A model generated the notes under the pieces. The model was not told the DNA's origin and did no database searches. It saw only the letters and a list, made by a program, of their open reading frames with translations. Of a stretch of 64,000 bases of DNA, positions 7,154 to 16,569 are shown one piece after another (position 1 is the stretch's first letter; the number at the start of each line of letters is the position of its first letter). Source of the DNA: Dyella acidisoli (GTDB lineage: Bacteria > Pseudomonadota > Gammaproteobacteria > Xanthomonadales > Rhodanobacteraceae). The stretch lies in contig NZ_BSOB01000025.1 in NCBI RefSeq assembly GCF_030160295.1, positions 1-64,000 of the forward strand. Reading direction: 5' to 3'. The position numbers and the translations under genes were made by a program.

Positions 7154-8830
7154 ATGGCCGACAACATTCCCGCTACCACCAACGCGCGCCCGGACCAGCT
7201 CAAGAGTCTCCTGCGCAATCCGACCGCCCGCTTGTTGATGCTGCTGATAGGCGTCGCTGCGGCAGTGGCGTTGGGCGTGGGCATCGTGTTGTGGTCGCGC
7301 GGTCCGAATTTCGCCTTGTTGTATGCGGGGCTGGACCCGAAAGATGCCGCCGCAGTCACGCAAGCCCTGCAAAGCACCAATACGCCTTTTCGTCTTGGCG
7401 CAGATGGCGCGTCCATTTCGGTGCCGGCCGACGTCCTGGCCGACACTCGCCTGAAGCTGGCGAGCCAGGGCCTGCCGCAAGGCAGTACCGCCGGTGCCAT
7501 GCTTCCGCAAAACGATTCGCCGTTCGGCATGAGCGATCTGGCCGAAAGCACGCGCTATCGCGAAATGCTGGAAACGGATCTTGGCAACACCATCGCCGGC
7601 TTGCAGTTCGTGCGCGCAGCGCGGGTGCATTTGGCGCTGCCCAAGCCGTCTGCGTTCATTCGCGATAATCATCCGGCGAGTGCGTCGGTGTTGCTCACGC
7701 TTTATCCCGGTCGCCAGCTCGACAGCAGCCAAGTGCAGGCGATCGTTCATCTGGTGTCGTCCAGCGTGCCGGATCTCGATCCTTCGCAGGTGTCACTGGT
7801 GGATCAGCAGGGCACGCTGCTGACGGTTTCCGATCCGGATAGTCCTGGTGCGGTGGGCGATGCGCATATGCGCTTGGTCACGCGCATGGAGAACAGTTAC
7901 GCGCAGCGCATCGAAACCTTGCTCACGCCTTTGATGGGCGCAGGACGTGTGCGCGCGCAAGTCGACGTCGCATTGGATTTCAGCCAGACCGAAAAAGCCA
8001 GCGAAAGCTACGACAGCGACAAACCTGCTTTGCGCAGCGAGCAGACGAACAGTGAACAGAAGCGCGATGGCGCCGCCGGCGAAATCGCGGGTGCATTGAG
8101 CAATCAGCCACCGAACACCGTGGCGCAGCCGACCGCAGCCAAGCCCAACGCCGGCACGCCGCCTGCCGCGAATGCCGCGGCAAGCAATACCGCCAACGCA
8201 ACGCCAACCGACACATCGTCCAGCGCCACGCGCAATTACGAACTCGGTCGCACCGTCAGCCACGTCAGCAATCCCGCCGGCAAGTTGACACGCCTGACAG
8301 TAGCGGTGGTGGTCGACAACAAGCCTGCGCCGGACGGCAAAGGCAAGAGCATTCCGCTTACCCAGCAAGAGTTGGAACATCTGACCGACCTCACCAAGAA
8401 CGTGGTGGGCTACGACCAGCAGCGTGGCGACAACGTTACCGTGATCAACCAGGCGTTCTCCGATTCGCCGGTCGACGCCGCGCCGGTTGCGCAACCATTC
8501 TGGATGCGTCCGGGCATGCTGGATCTGATCAAGCAAGGCGCGGGCATTCTCATTGCCGTATTGATCGCTTTCGGTTTGTTGCGGCCGTTGCTCAAGGGCC
8601 TGCTGCGCGGGCCGGAACCGATGACCGCGTTGGCCGGACCCATGCCGACCGTTTCCGTGCGCATCGCTGATGATGAACGTGATCGCGAAGACTCGGTGCG
8701 CATCACTTCGCCGCAAATCCAGAACATGGCGTACGAGCAGAAGATCGGGCTTGCACGCAAGCTGGCGCAGGAGAATTCCAAGCAAGTCGCGCAAGTCGTG
8801 ATGAATTGGGTGGGCGACGATGGCAGCTGA
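7154..8830 (+). CDS. fliF: Flagellar MS-ring protein FliF
   Basis: Forms the membrane MS ring around the export gate; 558 residues, family length. A transmembrane helix at about 25-47 is followed by the periplasmic ring-building motifs (LPQGSTAGAML, PFGMSDLAE, ARVHLALPKPS). An Ala/Pro/Thr-rich loop follows at about 320-360, then a second transmembrane helix at about 455-478. The last 40 residues form the FliG-binding helix (QNMAYEQKIGLARKLAQ). Its stop lies eleven bases into fliG, which indicates translational coupling. Confidence 0.96.
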   Translation: MADNIPATTNARPDQLKSLLRNPTARLLMLLIGVAAAVALGVGIVLWSRGPNFALLYAGLDPKDAAAVTQALQSTNTPFRLGADGASISVPADVLADTRLKLASQGLPQGSTAGAMLPQNDSPFGMSDLAESTRYREMLETDLGNTIAGLQFVRAARVHLALPKPSAFIRDNHPASASVLLTLYPGRQLDSSQVQAIVHLVSSSVPDLDPSQVSLVDQQGTLLTVSDPDSPGAVGDAHMRLVTRMENSYAQRIETLLTPLMGAGRVRAQVDVALDFSQTEKASESYDSDKPALRSEQTNSEQKRDGAAGEIAGALSNQPPNTVAQPTAAKPNAGTPPAANAAASNTANATPTDTSSSATRNYELGRTVSHVSNPAGKLTRLTVAVVVDNKPAPDGKGKSIPLTQQELEHLTDLTKNVVGYDQQRGDNVTVINQAFSDSPVDAAPVAQPFWMRPGMLDLIKQGAGILIAVLIAFGLLRPLLKGLLRGPEPMTALAGPMPTVSVRIADDERDREDSVRITSPQIQNMAYEQKIGLARKLAQENSKQVAQVVMNWVGDDGS

Positions 8831-9827
8831 GACTCTGCTCAACGGCGCGCAACGTGCAGCCATCCTGTTGCTGACCCTAGGCGAGCAAGACGCAGCCGAG
8901 GTGCTCAAGCATTTGAGCGCGCGCGACGTCCAAGCCGTCGGCACCGCCATGGCGACACTCAGCAACGTGTCGCGCGATCAAGTAGAGCACGTACTCAATC
9001 GCTTGAACGATGACATCGGTCGTCAGACCGCACTTGGCGTTGGCACCGAGGAATACATTCGCAAGGTGCTGGTCAGCGCGCTGGGCGAAACCAAGGCCGG
9101 CAGCCTGATCGATCGCATTTTGCTGGGGCGCTCCACCAAGGGCCTGGAATCACTGAAGTGGATGGAAAGCCGCGCCATTGCCGAGATGATCGGCATGGAA
9201 CATCCACAGATCATCGCGTTGGTGCTGGCGCATCTGGAACCGGACCAGGCTGCCGAAGTGATCGGCTACCTGCCGCAGCGCGTGCGCAGCGATGCCGTGA
9301 TGCGCATCGCCAATCTTGATGGTGTGCAGCCGCAGGCGTTGAACGAACTGGACGAGATCATGGAGCGCCAGTTCTCCGGCACGTCGAGCAAGCTGAAATC
9401 GGCGACGGTGGGTGGACTCAAAGCGGCAGCCGACATTCTCAACGCGATGGAAACCTCGCGCGAAAACGAATTGATGAGTGCGATCCGCACGCATGACGCT
9501 GGCCTCAGCACCAAGATCGAAGAGTTGATGTTCGTGTTCGACGATCTGGCCGACATCGACGATCGCAGCATGCAGACCTTGCTGCGCGAAGTGCCCTCCG
9601 CAGGCCTGATCGTGGCGCTGAAGGGTGCGGAGGTGGCGATACGCGAAAAGATTTTCGCGAACATGTCCAAACGCGCCGCCGATATGTTGCGCGACGATCT
9701 GGAAGTGAAAGGCCCGGTCAAGCTCAGCGAAGTCGATGCCGCGCAGAAGGAAGTGTTGATGATTGCGCGCAAGCTGGCAGATGCGGGGCAGATCAGTCTT
9801 TCGGCCAGTGGCGATGAGTTTGTGTGA
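8820..9827 (+). CDS. fliG: Flagellar rotor/switch protein FliG
   Basis: Rotor protein contacting the stator; 335 residues. The N-terminal domain binds FliF, the middle domain carries the EHPQ motif (MEHPQIIALVLAHL, about residue 123 on), and the C-terminal domain has the charged torque helix region around FDDLADIDDRSMQTLLREV. It overlaps fliF by eleven bases. The operon then meets a repeat insertion (9863-10031) before fliH. Confidence 0.97.
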   Translation: MAAETLLNGAQRAAILLLTLGEQDAAEVLKHLSARDVQAVGTAMATLSNVSRDQVEHVLNRLNDDIGRQTALGVGTEEYIRKVLVSALGETKAGSLIDRILLGRSTKGLESLKWMESRAIAEMIGMEHPQIIALVLAHLEPDQAAEVIGYLPQRVRSDAVMRIANLDGVQPQALNELDEIMERQFSGTSSKLKSATVGGLKAAADILNAMETSRENELMSAIRTHDAGLSTKIEELMFVFDDLADIDDRSMQTLLREVPSAGLIVALKGAEVAIREKIFANMSKRAADMLRDDLEVKGPVKLSEVDAAQKEVLMIARKLADAGQISLSASGDEFV

Positions 9828-9862
9828 TGGGGCGCGTTGCGTTGTCTTGCCGTAAACCAGCT

Positions 9863-10031
9863 CCCTCTCCCCCGTCTTTGATCGATAACGGGGGAGAGGG
9901 CTGGGGTGAGGGGTCAACCTCGCGAGATGTCTCTTTGTGGCACGAACCATCAAAAGAGCACAGCAACGCAAGCGTGACGTCCTACGCAAGCGCAGCCCCT
10001 CACCCCAACCCTCTCCCCGAAGGGGAGAGGG
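9863..10031. repeat. Family B inverted repeat pair between fliG and fliH
   Basis: The left unit is a hairpin CCCTCTCCCCCGT...ACGGGGGAGAGGG followed by CTGGGGTGAGGGG. The right unit is the mirror image, CCCCTCACCCCAACCCTCTCCCC, and closes with a hairpin GAAGGGGAGAGGG. Related copies occur at 18453, 21905, 36946 and 49109, with degenerate pieces near 7093, 25079 and 39403. It interrupts an otherwise tightly packed operon. Confidence 0.88.
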
Positions 10032-10056
10032 AGCATGTCGCGCGAGGAGTGCTTTG

Positions 10057-10689
10057 ATGCCCAACGTCCTCACTCGCGAAACCATTGCAGGCTTCAATCG
10101 TTGGGAACCGCCTTCGGTCGGCAGCGAAGCCGCAGTTGAACCTGCGGCACCACCCGGCCCGACGGTCTACGAACTGGAAGAAATCGAACGCCAGGCGCGC
10201 GAGGAAGGCTACGCTGCGGGCTTGGCCGAAGGCCGCGCAGCGGCAAAGAAAGAAATGGACGAGCGCCTTGCGCGCCTCGAAGCGCTTTGCGCCGCCGCCG
10301 CACGTCCGCTCACGGGCATGGACGATGCCGTCGAACACGAGCTTGCACTGCTCGCTACAGTCATTGCGCAGCGTGTGGTGATACGCGAACTGCAACTCGA
10401 TCCATCACTGATCGAGCGCGCCGTGCGCGAAGCCGCCGCGGCCTTGCCATCAGCCACGCGCGAATTGCGCGTGTGGGTGAATCCCAGCGATCTGGATCTG
10501 TTGCGCGAGCTTGCCGCGGCCGAACCGCATTGGCGTTTTGGCGCCAACCCCGCATTGCAACGCGGTGATGTCGTGCTGGAGAGCGAGCGCTCGCGTCTGG
10601 ATGCACGCGTCAGCACGCGACTGGCCGCCGTCGTCGATGCCGTTATTGGCGATGATCTCGATGACGGCGCGGAAGAGGTTTCCGCATGA
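10057..10689 (+). CDS. fliH: Flagellar export ATPase regulator FliH
   Basis: Stator-like regulator of FliI, 210 residues. It has a proline-rich N-terminus, then an AxxxG-type helix repeat ([19 protein letters not shown], about 46-66) and the C-terminal V-ATPase E-subunit-like domain ([15 protein letters not shown], then [11 protein letters not shown]). AGGAG at 10045-10049 with seven-base spacing fixes the start; the frame extends upstream to 9937 through the repeat but that part is repeat-derived. Overlaps fliI by ATGA. Confidence 0.94.
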   Translation: MPNVLTRETIAGFNRWEPPSVGSEAAVEPAAPPGPTVYELEEIERQAREEGYAAGLAEGRAAAKKEMDERLARLEALCAAAARPLTGMDDAVEHELALLATVIAQRVVIRELQLDPSLIERAVREAAAALPSATRELRVWVNPSDLDLLRELAAAEPHWRFGANPALQRGDVVLESERSRLDARVSTRLAAVVDAVIGDDLDDGAEEVSA

Positions 10690-12041
10690 CCAACGCCGCG
10701 CCAGGCAAGCATCAGCGCTGGCGCCGGCAACTTGGCCTGCGCGCCCAGCATGCGCGCGCCGCGCAATTGTTGACTGTGGAAGGACGCTTGCGTCGCGTAG
10801 TGGGTTTGACATTGGAAGCCGAAGGTTGTGAGGCGCCGTTGGGCGCGCGCTGCCTGGTCGACGCTGCCGACGGCAGCGAACTGGATACCGAAGTGGTGGG
10901 TTTCGCCGATGAGCGGCTGCTGCTGATGCCGGTAACCGAAATGCACGGTGTGCTGCCAAATGCGCGCGTGCGGCCTTGCTTACGTACAGGCGGGCTACCA
11001 GTGGGCGAGGCTTTGCTTGGTCGCGTGGTCGGCGCCGACGGCATGCCGCTGGACGGTGAAGGTCCGTTGCGTGCGGATAGCCATGCCGCGCTCAAGCGCG
11101 AGCCCATCAACCCGATGGCACGCAAACCGATCGATACGCCGCTGGACACCGGCGTGTGCGCCATCAATGCATTGTTGACGGTAGGGCGCGGCCAGCGCAT
11201 TGGCTTGTTCGCCGGTTCCGGCGTGGGCAAGTCCACCTTGCTTGGCATGATGACGCGCTACACCGATGCCGATGTCGTGGTCGTCGGACTGATCGGCGAA
11301 CGCGGACGCGAAGTGAAAGAGTTCGTCGAACACACGCTAGGGCATGAAGGCCGCGAACGCGCGGTCATCGTGGCTGCGCCGGCCGATGCGCCGCCGCTCA
11401 AGCGCTTGCGTGGTGCGCAATATGCCACCGCGATCGCCGAGTGGTTTCGCGATCGCGGCCAGCGCGTGCTGTTGCTGATGGACTCGCTGACGCGCTACGC
11501 GCAGGCGCAGCGTGAAATTGCCCTGGCGATCGGCGAGCCGCCGGCGACCAAGGGCTATCCGCCGTCCGTGTTCGCCATGCTGCCTGCCCTGGTGGAACGT
11601 GCAGGCAATGATGCCCAAGGGCGCGGTTCCATCACCGCGTTTTACACCGTGCTTACTGAGGGCGACGATCACCGCCACGATCCCATCGCCGACGCGGCGC
11701 GTGCGATTCTGGACGGCCATATCGTGCTTTCGCGCGACCTGGCCGAAGCGGGCCATTACCCCGCCATCGATATCGAGGCTTCGATCAGCCGCGTGATGCC
11801 GGCCGTGGTGGCGAAAGAGCAGATGCGCGCCGCGCAGCGCTTCCGCCAGATCTATTCGGCGTATCGCCAGCGGCAGGATCTGATCGCCGTAGGCGCGTAC
11901 CAGAAAGGTTCCGACGCGCAGGTTGATCAGGCTATCGCGATGTATCCGCGCCTGGTCCGGTTCCTGCAGCAAGAAGTCGACGAGCCTGTCGAATTGCATG
12001 CTGCACAAGAAAGGTTGGCTTCCATCATTGCGGAGATCTAA
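10686..12041 (+). CDS. fliI: Flagellum-specific ATPase FliI
   Basis: Hexameric ATPase that helps load export substrates at the base of the flagellum; 451 residues. It shows the F1-beta-like fold with Walker A GSGVGKST at 177-184, the [15 protein letters not shown] block, and Walker [24 protein letters not shown]. The start overlaps the fliH stop (ATGA) and fliJ follows three bases later, so fliHIJ is translated together. Confidence 0.97.
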   Translation: MTNAAPGKHQRWRRQLGLRAQHARAAQLLTVEGRLRRVVGLTLEAEGCEAPLGARCLVDAADGSELDTEVVGFADERLLLMPVTEMHGVLPNARVRPCLRTGGLPVGEALLGRVVGADGMPLDGEGPLRADSHAALKREPINPMARKPIDTPLDTGVCAINALLTVGRGQRIGLFAGSGVGKSTLLGMMTRYTDADVVVVGLIGERGREVKEFVEHTLGHEGRERAVIVAAPADAPPLKRLRGAQYATAIAEWFRDRGQRVLLLMDSLTRYAQAQREIALAIGEPPATKGYPPSVFAMLPALVERAGNDAQGRGSITAFYTVLTEGDDHRHDPIADAARAILDGHIVLSRDLAEAGHYPAIDIEASISRVMPAVVAKEQMRAAQRFRQIYSAYRQRQDLIAVGAYQKGSDAQVDQAIAMYPRLVRFLQQEVDEPVELHAAQERLASIIAEI

Positions 12042-12044
12042 GCC

Positions 12045-12479
12045 ATGCCATCGCGTTCGGATCGACTGCAACCGGCTGTGGACCAAGCCCAACGGCGACA
12101 AAAAGATGCGCTGCAGCGCCTGGCCGACCATCAGCAGAAACTCGCGCATGCCGAGCAGCAATTGGAAGAATTGAAGCGCTATCGCCGTGAATACAGCCTC
12201 GGCGACGGCGGCCTGACGGTGAGCGCCTTGCTCAACCGTCAACAATTCGTCGACCGCATCGATCAGGCGATCGTGCAGCAGATCAAGCTCGTCGAACGCT
12301 TGCAGCGCCAGCTCGATGGTGCGCGTGAACGCTGGTTGCAGGCACATGCGCGCGAAAACGCACTCGATAGTGTGGTCGAGCGCTTGCGTAAGCAGGAAAG
12401 CCAGCGCGAACAACGGCTTGAGCAAGCCGAAGTAGACGAGCGGATGCAATATCGCGGCAACAGGATGGGCCCGTCATGA
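12045..12479 (+). CDS. fliJ: Flagellar export chaperone-escort protein FliJ
   Basis: A 144-residue antiparallel coiled coil rich in Gln, Arg and Glu, directly after fliI as usual. FliJ is the central stalk in the FliI hexamer and recycles chaperones. The N-terminus shows LQPAVDQAQRRQKDALQRLA, typical of the first long helix. Its stop falls just before the sigma-54 site for fliK, so fliJ ends the fliE operon or reads through into fliK. Confidence 0.92.
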   Translation: MPSRSDRLQPAVDQAQRRQKDALQRLADHQQKLAHAEQQLEELKRYRREYSLGDGGLTVSALLNRQQFVDRIDQAIVQQIKLVERLQRQLDGARERWLQAHARENALDSVVERLRKQESQREQRLEQAEVDERMQYRGNRMGPS

Positions 12480-12485
12480 AGCTGA

Positions 12486-12501
12486 TGGCTCGCTTCTTGC
12501 T
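12486..12501 (+). promoter_or_regulatory. Sigma-54 promoter of fliK
   Basis: TGGCTCG-CTTC-TTGCT has exact GG-N10-GC spacing (12487-12488, 12499-12500), six of seven -24 matches and a full -12. It begins seven bases after the fliJ stop and ends 39 bases before the fliK ATG. Confidence 0.75.
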
Positions 12502-12539
12502 GTCGTTTCCAAGGCCAACGTCCTGAAGAGCATTCGCGC

Positions 12540-13829
12540 ATGAGCGCCACGCCACTACCTTCTCTACCCATCACCCCGTCGACCTCGACGCAGCACGCCG
12601 GCGCTCCAAGGTGGGAGAGCCAACAGCACAGCGGCGCCAGCTTCACCTCGCATCTGCAGTCCGCGCAGCGGCAATCGTCGGATTCAACGCAGACGCCCAA
12701 GCAGAACAGCGACGCGGAACAGAACGACAACACCAGGCAGACATCCACTGCACAGGCCGACAATCCGTCGAGCAACACCGACAAGCCGGGTGATGCCAAC
12801 GCATCCAAGCAGGATGACGCAACAAACACCAGCGATAGCGGCATCGACCTTACAGGGGGCGTCGGCACGCTGGCCAGCGTCGTGCTCAGCTTGATCGATC
12901 ATGCCGCGGGCGATACGCCTGGTGGCACGGCAGCAAGCACGCATGCGGCACCTGCAAAGCCAGTCGCGCAACCCGGCAACAAACCAATCGCCGCCGCGCA
13001 GCCTGACGCGCTGGCGACGGCGTTAATTCCCACGCCGCTTGCGGCGGCGATGGGCATTTCACCAACCACCACAACCTCAGCCAACGGCAGCTTGCAGATG
13101 TCCGATGGCATCGGTGCCCTGTCGCAAAAAGCCTCAGCTTTCGCAAGCGCAAATGCCGACAACGCCGTTGCCAGCGATACGAACAATGCTTCCGCTACGG
13201 CGGATGGCGGCGCGTCAACGCCAAGCGGTGGCGACAATCTCCAGACATTTGCCGCTGGCCTTGCAGCCATCGGTCATGCAAGCGTTCCGGCTGCGGCATC
13301 GGCGGCAACAGACAATGGTTCGCAGAATTCACCGGACCTCGCTGCGTTGGGCAGTATTACTGCAGCAGCATCCGCTGCTTCGACGGGCGCAACAACCGGA
13401 GCTACACACAATCTCGCGATGAACGCGCCGGTGGGTACCTCCGGCTTCGCGAAGGAACTCGGTCAACAAATCACCTGGCTCAGTGGCCAGGATGTGAAGC
13501 AGGCACAGATACGCCTGAATCCACAAAACCTCGGTCCGCTTGACGTGAAGGTAAGCGTGGAGCACGGCCGGGTGGACGTAAGTTTCATGACGCAGCATGC
13601 CGCCACGACCACCGCCGTGCAGCAAGGGTTGGATCAGCTCAATCAGATGCTGAGCGGGCAGGGGCTTTCGCTCGGGCATGCGACGGTGGGGCAGCACGCG
13701 CAGCAGCAGTTTGGCGGGCAGCAGGGGCAGCAGGCGCAAGCGTCAGGCACGGCCAATGACGACGTTGTTGATACGCCTGTGGCTACGGCTGCGCGTGTCG
13801 CCGTAGGTCTTGTCGACGCGTTTGCTTGA
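12540..13829 (+). CDS. fliK: Flagellar hook-length control protein FliK
   Basis: Secreted molecular ruler that sets hook length and triggers the FlhB substrate switch; 429 residues. The N-terminal 300 residues are low-complexity Ala/Thr/Asn/Gln/Ser-rich, as usual. The C-terminal Flg_hook domain (about 300-390) shows KQAQIRLNPQNLGPLDVKV and VQQGLDQLNQMLSGQGLSL, followed by a Gln-rich tail. It has its own sigma-54 site. A second, shorter FliK-like gene lies at 32294-33424 on the minus strand. Confidence 0.93.
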   Translation: MSATPLPSLPITPSTSTQHAGAPRWESQQHSGASFTSHLQSAQRQSSDSTQTPKQNSDAEQNDNTRQTSTAQADNPSSNTDKPGDANASKQDDATNTSDSGIDLTGGVGTLASVVLSLIDHAAGDTPGGTAASTHAAPAKPVAQPGNKPIAAAQPDALATALIPTPLAAAMGISPTTTTSANGSLQMSDGIGALSQKASAFASANADNAVASDTNNASATADGGASTPSGGDNLQTFAAGLAAIGHASVPAAASAATDNGSQNSPDLAALGSITAAASAASTGATTGATHNLAMNAPVGTSGFAKELGQQITWLSGQDVKQAQIRLNPQNLGPLDVKVSVEHGRVDVSFMTQHAATTTAVQQGLDQLNQMLSGQGLSLGHATVGQHAQQQFGGQQGQQAQASGTANDDVVDTPVATAARVAVGLVDAFA

Positions 13830-13878
13830 TCCAATGCGCACGCTCTGACTGAGCGTCCTGAGAACTTGCCTTACTGTC

Positions 13879-13956
13879 GTCGTCCCGGCGAAGGCCGGGA
13901 CCCAGCGACTGTGCTTCGACGTCAAGACACTGGGCCCCGGCCTTCGCCGGGGCGAC
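13879..13956. repeat. REP-like inverted pair, family A copy 2
   Basis: Units at 13879-13905 and 13930-13956 face each other with core CGGCGAAGGCCG; outer bases differ from copy 1 (GTCGTCCC rather than GTCATTCC). The two units differ from mutual complementarity at only a few positions. The remaining gap to fliL (13957-14204) holds a sigma-54 site and no gene. Confidence 0.85.
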
Positions 13957-14120
13957 GAGCTGTGGCTTTTTCATCAGCGTTGGATAGGTGGCGGCAGCAC
14001 ATCGCGCACCGACGAAATCACCACGCACACGCCCCGCCTACATCCCGACACGCGTCAATAAAACGCCGCCCTGCCTCTTCACATCACGCACAAACCGCGC
14101 CGCCACGCGGTTCCTAAGCA

Positions 14121-14136
14121 TGGCACGCCGCTTGCT
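14121..14136 (+). promoter_or_regulatory. Sigma-54 promoter of fliLMNOPQR
   Basis: TGGCACG-CCGC-TTGCT is a perfect sigma-54 consensus with GG at 14122-14123 and GC at 14134-14135. It lies 68 bases before the fliL ATG and is the only strong site in the gap between fliK and fliL. Confidence 0.88.
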
Positions 14137-14204
14137 AAAACACTCCTAGCTAAGCCCGCTTCGCGAAGCGCGGCATCACGTCTTGTTATGGAACGGGGTT
14201 GTTC

Positions 14205-14696
14205 ATGGCTAACGCCGAGTCTCTCGATGGAAACGAAACTGCGACTGCCAAGAAAAAGGGCGGGACAAAGCTGTACATCGGCATCGCTGTCGTCGCGCTG
14301 CTGGGCGCAGGCGGTTATCTGTACAGCCGCGGGCAAGGCGCGCAGGCAAATGCCGCGACGGCAACCGCGCCCAAGGCACCGGAATTGTTCCTGCCGCTCG
14401 ATCCTGCCTTCGTCGTGAATTTCCAGGATCAGGATTCCACGCGCTATCTGCAGGTGGGCGTGACCGTGATGACGCACGATCCGGCTGCCGTACAGGCCAT
14501 GAAAGAAAGCGATCCGGTGATCCGCAACGCGCTAGTGATGTTGTTCAGTAGCCAGACCTATGCCGGCCTGAGCGACATCGCGGGCAAGAAAAAGCTGCAG
14601 GCCGAGGCGCTGGACGCTGTGCGCAAGATCGTGGCCGACAAGACCGGCAAGCCGGATGTCGATGCCTTGTATTTCACCAGCTTCGTCATGCAGTAA
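14205..14696 (+). CDS. fliL: Flagellar basal-body protein FliL
   Basis: Stator-associated membrane protein, 163 residues. A lysine-rich cytosolic start is followed by one transmembrane helix (about 24-42, LYIGIAVVALLGAGGYLY) and a periplasmic domain with FLPLDPAFVVNF and RYLQVGVTV typical of FliL. The in-frame TTG at 14199 is two codons upstream; ATG at 14205 is preferred. First gene of the fliLMNOPQR operon behind a perfect sigma-54 site. Confidence 0.95.
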   Translation: MANAESLDGNETATAKKKGGTKLYIGIAVVALLGAGGYLYSRGQGAQANAATATAPKAPELFLPLDPAFVVNFQDQDSTRYLQVGVTVMTHDPAAVQAMKESDPVIRNALVMLFSSQTYAGLSDIAGKKKLQAEALDAVRKIVADKTGKPDVDALYFTSFVMQ

Positions 14697-14709
14697 CGGG
14701 GAACAAGCG

Positions 14710-15726
14710 ATGAGCGACCTGCTTTCCCAGGAAGAAATCGACGCCCTGCTCAACGGCGTCGACGGAGGCCAGATCGAAACCGAAAGCGACATGCCGCCGC
14801 CGCCGGGTTCGGTGCTGGATTTCGACTTTACCCAGCAGGACCGCATCGTGCGCGGCCGATTGCCGACGCTGGAGATGATCAACGATCGCTTCGCGCGCTT
14901 CTTCCGCACTCAGTTGTTCGGCGTACTGCGCAAGACCTGCGAAGTGTCGGTGCTCGGCGTAAAGATGCAGAAGTTCAGCGAATACGTGCACGGACTGAAC
15001 GTGCCGAGCAATCTCAACCTGATCAAGGTGAAGCCGCTGCGCGGTACCGCGCTCGCGGTGATGGAGCCGCGGCTGGTGTTCACCGTGATCGACAACTTCT
15101 TCGGCGGCGACGGGCGCTATCACGCGCGCATCGAAGGTCGTGATTTCACGCCGACCGAAAACCGCGTCATCCAGATCCTGCTCGCCGAAGTGTTTGTCGC
15201 GATGACCGAAGCCTGGGCGCCGGCTATGCAGGTGCAGTTCGAATTCACCAATTCCGAGATCAATCCGCAGTTCGCCAACATTGTCAGCCCCACCGAGACC
15301 GTAGTGGTCTCGCGCTTCCACGTGGAACTCGATGGCGGTGGTGGCGAAGTGCATCTCACTCTGCCTTACGCGATGGTGGAGCCGATCCGCACCATGCTCG
15401 ATGCCGGTGTGCAGAGCGACCGTATGGGCGAGCGCGACGAGCGCTGGATCAACTGCCTGCATGAGGAAGTGATGGACGCGGAAGTCGAGCTCAGTTCGCT
15501 GCTGCTGGAAACCGAGATCAGCATCGGCGACTTCCTGGGCTTGCGCGTCGGGGACGTGATTCCCATCGGCCTGCCGGATGTCACCACCGTGTTTGCCGAA
15601 GACATACCGATTTTCCGCGGCGAGTATGGCCAATCCAATGGCCGCTACGCGGTTCGCTACAAGCGCGCGGCCGGGCGCCGTGCCCCGCTTTCCACGTTCG
15701 ACTTTGCTCCGGAAAAAATCGCATGA
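14710..15726 (+). CDS. fliM: Flagellar switch protein FliM
   Basis: C-ring protein, 338 residues. The N-terminal CheY-P docking peptide is present (LSQEEIDALLNG, residues 5-16), followed by the CheC-like middle domain (LDFDFTQQDRIVRGRLPTLE) and a FliN-like C-terminal domain. The start codon follows the fliL stop by 13 bases. It overlaps fliN by four bases. The reading frame continues upstream to 14656, which only shadows fliL. Confidence 0.97.
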   Translation: MSDLLSQEEIDALLNGVDGGQIETESDMPPPPGSVLDFDFTQQDRIVRGRLPTLEMINDRFARFFRTQLFGVLRKTCEVSVLGVKMQKFSEYVHGLNVPSNLNLIKVKPLRGTALAVMEPRLVFTVIDNFFGGDGRYHARIEGRDFTPTENRVIQILLAEVFVAMTEAWAPAMQVQFEFTNSEINPQFANIVSPTETVVVSRFHVELDGGGGEVHLTLPYAMVEPIRTMLDAGVQSDRMGERDERWINCLHEEVMDAEVELSSLLLETEISIGDFLGLRVGDVIPIGLPDVTTVFAEDIPIFRGEYGQSNGRYAVRYKRAAGRRAPLSTFDFAPEKIA

Positions 15727-16064
15727 ATCAGAACATCGACCACAAGAACGGTGACCATCACATGGGATTGGATGCCTTGACAGCAGCCGGCGAGAACCCG
15801 GCTGACGTCAGTCTCGACATGATCCTGGACGTGCCCGTGACGCTGGCGATGGAAGTGGGCCGCACGCGCATCAGCATTCGCAACCTGCTGCAGCTCAATC
15901 AGGGTTCGGTGGTGGAACTGGATCGCGCCGCCGGTGAACCGCTGGACGTATTCGTCAACGGCACGCTGGTGGCGCACGGCGAAGTGGTGGTGATCAACGA
16001 AAAGTTCGGTATTCGTCTCACCGACGTGATCAGCCCCGCAGAACGGGTGCGCAAGCTGAGATGA
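15723..16064 (+). CDS. fliN: Flagellar switch protein FliN
   Basis: C-ring protein of 113 residues, the usual short form. After a variable N-terminus comes the SpoA fold: MILDVPVTLAMEVGRTRISI, then LLQLNQGSVVELDRAAGEPLDV and GEVVVINEKFGIRLTDV. It shares ATGA junctions with fliM and fliO, so the three are translationally coupled. Confidence 0.97.
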   Translation: MNQNIDHKNGDHHMGLDALTAAGENPADVSLDMILDVPVTLAMEVGRTRISIRNLLQLNQGSVVELDRAAGEPLDVFVNGTLVAHGEVVVINEKFGIRLTDVISPAERVRKLR

Positions 16065-16447
16065 GCATCGTAATGTCCATGCTGGCGCGCGCGCCTGCGG
16101 CGAGCGTGCCCGATATCAACGTGACCGGCGAATTGATTCGCGTGGTGTTGAGTCTGGGCGCGATCGTTGCGCTGATCTTCGCCGCAGGCTGGCTGACGCG
16201 GCGTTTGCAGTCTCGGCAATTCGTTGGGGGGCGACGCTTGCGCTGCATTGAAAGCATGTCGATCAGCGCGCGTGAGCGTGTGTTGTTGATCGAAGCCGAT
16301 GGCAAGCGCTTGCTGGTCGGCGTTGGTGCCGGTGGTGTACGGGCTTTGCATGTTTACGAAGGCACGGTGCCGGTGGACGCCGCGCCGGTGCCTGCACAGG
16401 TGCCGCCTTTTGCGGAGTTGCTGGGTCGCTTGGGGCGCAAGTCATGA
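16061..16447 (+). CDS. fliO: Flagellar biosynthesis protein FliO
   Basis: Assembly factor for the FliP pentamer; 128 residues with one transmembrane helix (about 23-43, [20 protein letters not shown]) and a small cytosolic beta-rich domain ([22 protein letters not shown]). An alternative ATG lies four codons in. Its stop codon overlaps an ATG (16444) that is in frame with fliP but is separated from the real fliP start by a repeat. Confidence 0.92.
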   Translation: MSIVMSMLARAPAASVPDINVTGELIRVVLSLGAIVALIFAAGWLTRRLQSRQFVGGRRLRCIESMSISARERVLLIEADGKRLLVGVGAGGVRALHVYEGTVPVDAAPVPAQVPPFAELLGRLGRKS

Positions 16448-16478
16448 ATATCCATGCTTGTCGTGAGTTTCAAAGTTC

Positions 16479-16554
16479 GTCATCCCAGCGAAAGCTGGGA
16501 TCCAGCGCCTTGGCTCCACAAAAGTCACTGGATCCCAGCCTTCGCTGGGATGAC
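16479..16554. repeat. REP-like inverted pair, family A copy 3, between fliO and fliP
   Basis: Units at 16479-16505 (core CAGCGAAAGCTG) and 16528-16554 are near-perfect reverse complements (one mismatch in the core). The whole element stays open in the fliP frame, so an ATG at 16444 could in theory give fliP a repeat-encoded 42-residue extension. Confidence 0.88.
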
Positions 16555-16569
16555 GGGATCAGGAAGGTA

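Noticed and set aside
9863-10031. CRISPR-like repeat array
   Set aside because: The units are two facing copies of a palindromic element with no direct repeats of constant spacing and no cas genes.
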